DNA of 64,000 nt from Paenibacillus chibensis. Lineage in GTDB: Bacteria > Bacillota > Bacilli > Paenibacillales > Paenibacillaceae. Below are positions 59,707 to 64,000 of the stretch, one piece after another (within the stretch, counting starts at the first letter, position 1; every line of letters starts with the position of its first letter). A program made the translations under genes and the position numbers. The notes below the pieces were generated by a model, which saw only the letters and a list, made by a program, of their open reading frames with translations, was not told the DNA's origin and did not search any database. The stretch covers positions 1 through 64,000 of the forward strand of contig NZ_BIMK01000023.1 of NCBI RefSeq assembly GCF_004001045.1, given 5' to 3'.

Positions 59707-60556
59707 GGGAGAATCCCCTTGATGGCCAGAGTGGCCGTATTTTTTCGAAAATGTCCTGCTCCCTGCAGCTTTCAACTTCGATGGCGTGACCGCATAAATC
59801 CTCTACCAGCTTCAAAAGCTGAACGGCTTCCGGAAGCGGCAACCCGGCTTCCTCAAGCAATGCATGCTCTTGAAGGAAAAGCGTATTGGCATCCCAATGC
59901 CCCAAGAGATGGCCTTCGTGGAAAACCATGACCTCATCCGAATATTCTGCGACGTCATCCATGTGATGTGACACGAAAAGTACGGTACGGTCGTCCTGCT
60001 GCTGCCATTCCTTTAAACGTCTCAGCAATATTGAGCGGCTTAAGGGGTCAAGACCTGCCGTGGGCTCATCTAAAATAAGCAGCTTCGGATTCATCATCAG
60101 CACCGAAGCGATCGCTATTCGGCGCTTTTGCCCGCCGCTCAATTGAAAAGGAGAGCTAGGCAGAATATCTTTTGACATTCCGATCTGCGGCAGAATGCGT
60201 TCAATTGCCTGCGTAATCTGCGCAGACGACTCCCCTCTCATCTTTAGAGCGAAAGCTAGCTCCTTCAATACGGTCGTTTCAAAGATTTGATGCTCCGGAT
60301 ATTGAAAAACAAAGCCGATATCCGGGTTGACCCTGATTCGGCCTTGGTTATCTTTCGGAACGGGTTGCCGGTTTACAAGGTAGTCACCCTGAAACTCGGG
60401 AATGAGTCCCTTCACTACTTTTACAAAGGTCGATTTACCCGCTCCCGTAGGACCGATGACGGAAATCCATTTCCCTTCCCCGATCGTGCAGCTGATATTA
60501 TCCAAAATTGTCCTTCCATCATAAAGCACTTTCACTTGTTGCAATGCGTAACCCAT
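59696..60556 (-). CDS. ecfA2: ECF transporter ATPase EcfA2
   Basis: 286 residues from the ATG at 60556 (a TTG 8 codons earlier overlaps the AAGGAG site). Walker A GPTGAGKST, Q loop FVFQYPEHQIFETTV, signature LSGGQKRRIAIAS, Walker B LLILDEPTAGLD, switch SHHMDD. The C-terminal extension contacts EcfA1. The YPEHQ stretch is a hallmark of ECF ATPases. Overlaps ecfA1 by 25 bp. Confidence 0.91.
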   Translation of the reverse strand: MGYALQQVKVLYDGRTILDNISCTIGEGKWISVIGPTGAGKSTFVKVVKGLIPEFQGDYLVNRQPVPKDNQGRIRVNPDIGFVFQYPEHQIFETTVLKELAFALKMRGESSAQITQAIERILPQIGMSKDILPSSPFQLSGGQKRRIAIASVLMMNPKLLILDEPTAGLDPLSRSILLRRLKEWQQQDDRTVLFVSHHMDDVAEYSDEVMVFHEGHLLGHWDANTLFLQEHALLEEAGLPLPEAVQLLKLVEDLCGHAIEVESCREQDIFEKIRPLWPSRGFSHGK

Positions 60557-61341
60557 TCGGAGCGAATCATCTCCTTCCAATCCGCCGTTAACGGTGTGTT
60601 TAATTGGAGCTTTTGGCGTACCCGCACGGCAAAGGGCTCCTGCAAATGATAGTCGGATGCGGGAACCGATTCGAAGAAGGTTAACGGATCGCCGTCATAT
60701 TCAAGACTTCCATGATGTATAAGCATCACGCGATCGGCAGCAAGCACCTCATCCATGTGATGAGTGACATGTACAAGGGTCATGCCTTGGCGGTGCAGCT
60801 CATGCATGATGGCCAGCACCTGCTGTCTCCCTTGCGGATCAAGCATTGAGGTTGCTTCGTCGAATATCATAAGCTGTGGACGCATCGCCAGGATGGCCGC
60901 AATTGCGACCCGCTGTTTTTGCCCCCCTGAGAGCTGGTGGGGCATCGCATCTGCTTCACCCAGCATATGAACGGCTCGCAATGCATGCTCGGCGCGACTC
61001 TGCATGTCCTCCCGCGGCAAGCGAATATTTTCCAAACCGAACAATACTTCATCCATTACCGTCGTCGTGATGAATTGGTCTTCCGGATTCTGAAACACAA
61101 CACCGATCTGCTCATGAATCCTGGCAAGCTCCTTAGGCTTTGAGGTATTCATATGATTAAACGTCACTTGACCTTCCTTCGGCAGCAGCAGTCCATCCAT
61201 GAGCTTGGCAATCGTGGATTTCCCGCAGCCATTGGCTCCGACCATCGCGACGTACTCGCTCTCATGAATCGTAAAGCTCAGGTTGTCGATGATCGGACTC
61301 CCTTTTTGATAATAGTAATGTACATGCTCAAAGGTAAGCAT
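60532..61341 (-). CDS. ecfA1: ECF transporter ATPase EcfA1
   Basis: 269 residues. Walker A GANGCGKST, Q loop VVFQNPEDQFITTTV, signature LSGGQKQRVAIAA, Walker B LMIFDEATSMLDP, switch THHMDE. The DEATSMLDP form marks EcfA1, against DEPTAGLDP in EcfA2. It starts directly after the SDR stop codon (TAGATG). In Bacillota the housekeeping ecfA1-ecfA2-ecfT genes sit beside rplQ/truA; this separate set among acyl-metabolism genes is probably a dedicated one. Confidence 0.91.
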   Translation of the reverse strand: MLTFEHVHYYYQKGSPIIDNLSFTIHESEYVAMVGANGCGKSTIAKLMDGLLLPKEGQVTFNHMNTSKPKELARIHEQIGVVFQNPEDQFITTTVMDEVLFGLENIRLPREDMQSRAEHALRAVHMLGEADAMPHQLSGGQKQRVAIAAILAMRPQLMIFDEATSMLDPQGRQQVLAIMHELHRQGMTLVHVTHHMDEVLAADRVMLIHHGSLEYDGDPLTFFESVPASDYHLQEPFAVRVRQKLQLNTPLTADWKEMIRSEWVTHCNK

Positions 61342-62163
61342 CTATTTCCTTCCCTTCTGCTGCCTCCATGCCGTGAAGAAGCGATCTACCCCGTCTGCTG
61401 AAAAGACAGGCTCCGGTTTTTGCCATGTTGTCACCTTCGTTCCATTGATAGCGAAGATCTCGCCGGTAAGATCCTGATCGGGCTCTGTCAGCAGTCCTGC
61501 CACAAAGCGGGCAATATCATCGGGATGACCCACTTTCCAGAAATCCGGAAACGGCTCGTTGAGCCGGGCGTACTTTTCTGTCATATGCTCAATGACCGGT
61601 CTCGTCATATCCGTCAGGGCAGCAGGTGAAATGGCGTTGACCCAGATCCGATGGCACCGCAGTTCGGCAGCCAGCGTCCAAACGATGCCAAGGATTCCAG
61701 CTTTGGCCGCACTGTAATTCACCTGCCCGACCGAACCGGCCAAACCTGCAGTCGATGTCATTAGAAGGATGTCTCCGCCATGGGTTTGCATATGAGGAAG
61801 CACGCGTGAAATACAATAAAAGGCGCCATGTAAGTGCACGTCCAAAACCGATTGCCACGCATCATCCGTCATACGTTCGCATTTGTGATCTCGCAGATTG
61901 CCGGCGTTATGAATCAATACATCGATTTTGCCATATTGAGCTGCAGCCGCATCCACCATCGCCGTTACCGCTGACGAATCGGCAACATTTGCACCGTATC
62001 CGGTTGCCTCGCCGCCCGCCAGCCGGATTTCTCGTACCACTTCATCTATCAGAGCTTGCTTCGTGCCATTGACCAGAACCTGGTAACCGGATTGTCCCAG
62101 GTGAAGGGCAATGCTTCGACCAATTCCCCGAGTAGCGCCTGTAATTAAAGCTGTTTTGCTCAT
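61342..62163 (-). CDS. SDR-family 3-oxoacyl reductase-like enzyme
   Basis: 273 residues. Rossmann glycine motif TGATRGIG (8-15), NAG motif in IHNAGNLRD, catalytic Ser...YSAAK (the serine in MTSTAGLAG, then YSAAKAGILG) and the DLTGEIFAINGT end. It resembles FabG or FadB-like ketoacyl/hydroxyacyl dehydrogenases. In this operon it would interconvert 3-oxoacyl and 3-hydroxyacyl thioesters with NAD(P)H. Its ATG overlaps the MaoC stop (TGATG). Confidence 0.87.
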   Translation of the reverse strand: MSKTALITGATRGIGRSIALHLGQSGYQVLVNGTKQALIDEVVREIRLAGGEATGYGANVADSSAVTAMVDAAAAQYGKIDVLIHNAGNLRDHKCERMTDDAWQSVLDVHLHGAFYCISRVLPHMQTHGGDILLMTSTAGLAGSVGQVNYSAAKAGILGIVWTLAAELRCHRIWVNAISPAALTDMTRPVIEHMTEKYARLNEPFPDFWKVGHPDDIARFVAGLLTEPDQDLTGEIFAINGTKVTTWQKPEPVFSADGVDRFFTAWRQQKGRK

Positions 62164-62504
62164 CAGAACTTCTCCTTCACCGAAAAAGCGCCTTGTGCGA
62201 TCACCTCGCCAGGATCTGCTGTGACCGTTACGCGCACTTCTTCATCAGATACTTCAAAGTGAAAATCCACGTCCGTATCCACCAACAGCGGCTCAAGAAA
62301 TTTCATATGATATGTTGTAATCCATTGCGATGGATGTTGGGTTAAATACAAGGCTTGCGCGAGCCCCATCATGTACATGCCATGCGCAATCGGCCTCTTG
62401 TATCCAGCCTGTGCTGCGGCTTCCTGTTCCAGATGAATGGGCGCTGTATCTTTAGAGACAGAAGCATAAGCTCTTACGGAGTCTGACGTGATTCGTTTCC
62501 TCAT
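62163..62504 (-). CDS. MaoC-like (R)-enoyl-CoA hydratase
   Basis: 113 residues, hot-dog fold with the hydratase-2 signature KDTAPIHLEQEAAAQAGY and IAHGMYMMG holding the catalytic Asp/His pair. These enzymes interconvert enoyl-CoA and (R)-3-hydroxyacyl-CoA. It probably pairs with the MaoC-N-type protein encoded just upstream (4-bp overlap) to make one double hot-dog unit from two chains. Confidence 0.87.
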   Translation of the reverse strand: MRKRITSDSVRAYASVSKDTAPIHLEQEAAAQAGYKRPIAHGMYMMGLAQALYLTQHPSQWITTYHMKFLEPLLVDTDVDFHFEVSDEEVRVTVTADPGEVIAQGAFSVKEKF

Positions 62505-62881
62505 GATCTCTCACCTACCGATATGAGTACGGTTTCCGCCGTTACAATGGGTTCTCCCTCGCAAGTACAAACGAGGGTATGGGTGTATAAGGTTAATTCG
62601 CCTTGACGTCCCGTTTTTTTCTCCAGCTTCGTTAATGATAATTCGCATTCCAAGGTCATCCCGGCTGTGATTGGAGCCTCGTACGAGAACCGCTGCGTGC
62701 CGTGAATCAAGGGCCCGGTCAGGTTCAGCCAAGGAATGTCGAAGGCTTGCCAGAACAACACCGGCATCGTTGCGGGCGCAACGGGCACGCCGTTTACCAT
62801 TTGCACGGGGGCTTCGATGCTTCGTGCATACTCCATGATCCATGTGTCGGTTATCTGCAATTGATGCCGGAGCTGCTTCAT
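62501..62881 (-). CDS. MaoC N-terminal-type (FAS1-like dehydratase) hot-dog protein
   Basis: 126 residues resembling the non-catalytic N-terminal hot-dog half of double hot-dog dehydratases (TDTWIMEYARSIEAP, PVAPATMPVLFWQ, IHGTQRFSYEAPITAGM). It lacks the Asp/His hydratase pair, so it should serve as substrate-binding partner of the MaoC protein downstream. Overlaps the thiolase stop and MaoC start by 4 bp each (ATGA). Confidence 0.8.
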   Translation of the reverse strand: MKQLRHQLQITDTWIMEYARSIEAPVQMVNGVPVAPATMPVLFWQAFDIPWLNLTGPLIHGTQRFSYEAPITAGMTLECELSLTKLEKKTGRQGELTLYTHTLVCTCEGEPIVTAETVLISVGERS

Positions 62882-64000
62882 TCGATCGCCTCCACGAGCG
62901 CCGCAAGTCCGATGCCGCCTCCAATGCCAAGCGTGGCTAACCCCCGCTTGTATGGTTTATACTGCATTTCGGCGCATAAGCGGGTCATTAAAATGGCGCC
63001 GGACGCGCCGTATGGATGACCGATGGCCAGCGCGCCGCCGCCGAGATTTACCTTCTCCTCAGGTATTTGAAGCTCCTTCAGGGAAGCCAATACCTGCGAA
63101 GCGAAGGCTTCATTGAACTCTACGATATCCACATCGTCAATCGTCATATGCTGACGCTTTAGCAGCTTGTGTACGGCCGGAACCGGACCGATGCCTAATA
63201 CATCCGGATTTACACCCACTGCTTGGGCATCGACGAATCGCAAATCCGGCTTTAACTTGAGCTCCCGGCTTTTTTCAAGGGACATCATAAGAACCAGAGC
63301 GGCTCCGTCATTTAGCGGACAAGCGTTGCCCGCGGTTACGGTTCCTTGCTCCATGAATACAGGCGACAATTTCTTCAGCTTCTCCAGACTCGTATCAGAC
63401 CTTGGACATTCGTCAGTCGAAATCCACGTCCCCTGGACCTCCAGAGGCAGGATTTCCTGCAAAAACCGACCCGTTTGCTGAGCGTAAACCGCCTTTTGAT
63501 GGCTTTTGAGGGAATAGAGATCCTGAGCTTCTCTGGAAATACCAAATTTCCGGGCAACATTCTCCGCCGCAACTCCCATATCCGGGTCTCCGTAGGAGCT
63601 GGGCGTGAAGTGAGCCCGCGTGTACAGCTTCGGCACCCCCGTGAACGTTTGCGGTTTGGCCATTTTCCATGGAGCGCGGCTCGTGCTTTCAACCCCGCCC
63701 GCCAGATATACTTCGCCTGCCCCGCTCTGAATGAGTCTTGCCGCCATATGTATAGCCTCCAGACCGGAACCGCATTGCCGATCCACCGTAACCCCCGGAA
63801 CCGATACGGGAAGTCCCGCTTCCAAAGCAGCTACCCTGGCCGTATTGCCGCCAGGACCGACGACGTTGCCAATAATGACATCATCGATGATTTCGGGCGG
63901 TAAATCCGTTTCGGCAACCAAATGCCGAATAAGAGGAGCTAGCAACGACTCGGGTTCAAGCGTACTTAAACTGCCTCCCATTCTCCCGATCGGCGTCCGT
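62878..64000 (-). CDS. Thiolase-family enzyme with second catalytic Cys replaced by Gly (partial)
   Basis: The gene runs past the window edge; 64000 is inside it, and the visible reading starts at RTPIGRMGGS, a few residues from the usual start. The first active-site cysteine is present (VDRQCGSGLEA), as are NEAFA and GHPYGASG. The usual CIGGGxG near the C-terminus reads GIGGGIG: the cysteine that acts as general base in thiolases is glycine. It may cleave or condense poorly, or do another CoA reaction (thioester transfer, Claisen step). It resembles the YhfS-type thiolases that sit next to the biotin-linked yhfU-yhfT genes in Bacillus. First visible gene of the operon; regulation lies outside the window. 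Confidence 0.84.
   Translation of the reverse strand, partial: RTPIGRMGGSLSTLEPESLLAPLIRHLVAETDLPPEIIDDVIIGNVVGPGGNTARVAALEAGLPVSVPGVTVDRQCGSGLEAIHMAARLIQSGAGEVYLAGGVESTSRAPWKMAKPQTFTGVPKLYTRAHFTPSSYGDPDMGVAAENVARKFGISREAQDLYSLKSHQKAVYAQQTGRFLQEILPLEVQGTWISTDECPRSDTSLEKLKKLSPVFMEQGTVTAGNACPLNDGAALVLMMSLEKSRELKLKPDLRFVDAQAVGVNPDVLGIGPVPAVHKLLKRQHMTIDDVDIVEFNEAFASQVLASLKELQIPEEKVNLGGGALAIGHPYGASGAILMTRLCAEMQYKPYKRGLATLGIGGGIGLAALVEAIE

Overview
The window looks like a Paenibacillus chromosome (Bacillota). The grounds are strong purine-rich ribosome binding sites, near-consensus sigma-A promoters and cre (CcpA) boxes, roughly balanced base composition, and the paired YesM/YesN two-component systems beside sugar ABC importers and plant cell-wall glycoside hydrolases that are typical of this genus. 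Most genes lie on the minus strand. No rRNA, tRNA, CRISPR array or intact insertion sequence was seen.

Layout. 1-5.9 kb: one edge of a prophage or prophage remnant: ParB/DNA methyltransferase, ArpU-like late regulator, tiny phage-type ORFs, and an AT-rich cargo island with a DUF3139-type membrane protein and a secreted papain-like enzyme. It ends in a broken LexA-like regulator whose missing 5' end abuts the promoter of a nitroreductase gene. 5.9-9.7 kb: nitroreductase, DinB-type protein, small HTH protein with a structured leader, SUMF1-like lipoprotein and GH11 xylanase under a perfect cre box. 9.7-18.3 kb: transport and resistance genes with marked decay: a gutted DHA2 efflux gene whose TetR regulator and operators survive, a CPA2 antiporter behind a multi-hairpin leader, an SDR remnant, a second DHA2 pump and a response regulator with three lesions. 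18.3-22.3 kb: its intact histidine kinase, an ABC-2 transporter and a secreted protein.

22.4-45.9 kb is the saccharolytic core. Operon A (30.1 to 22.4 kb) encodes two permeases, a binding lipoprotein, YesM/YesN and a GH105 unsaturated uronyl hydrolase. Operon B (45.8 to 34.8 kb) encodes YesM/YesN, a binding lipoprotein, two permeases, a GH51-type arabinofuranosidase and a GH2 enzyme, followed by a secreted multidomain GH43 enzyme and a VanZ-domain membrane protein. With the GH11 xylanase this reads as arabinoxylan breakdown: secreted GH11 and GH43 cut the polymer, the importer takes up oligosaccharides, and cytosolic GH51 and GH2 finish them. cre boxes precede these units. A divergent alditol-oxidase-type flavoprotein follows.

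46-57.5 kb: miscellaneous genes (YjbR/MmcQ, YbaK, RidA, NhaC, NlpC/P60, MarR plus MFS pump, alpha-CTD-like protein, SMI1/KNR4, TrxR-like enzyme), among them a truncated PatB/MalY aminotransferase and an aldo/keto reductase with an internal deletion.

57.6 kb to the window end is the most interesting part: one tightly overlapping minus-strand operon coding for a thiolase-like enzyme, two MaoC hot-dog proteins, an SDR reductase, the complete energising module of an ECF transporter (EcfA1, EcfA2, EcfT), a CHY zinc-finger protein and a nitronate-monooxygenase/FabK-like flavoenzyme. These could form a four-step CoA-linked acyl-chain cycle coupled to a vitamin importer. I infer a link to biotin or its pimeloyl precursor. 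The thiolase lacks its second catalytic cysteine.
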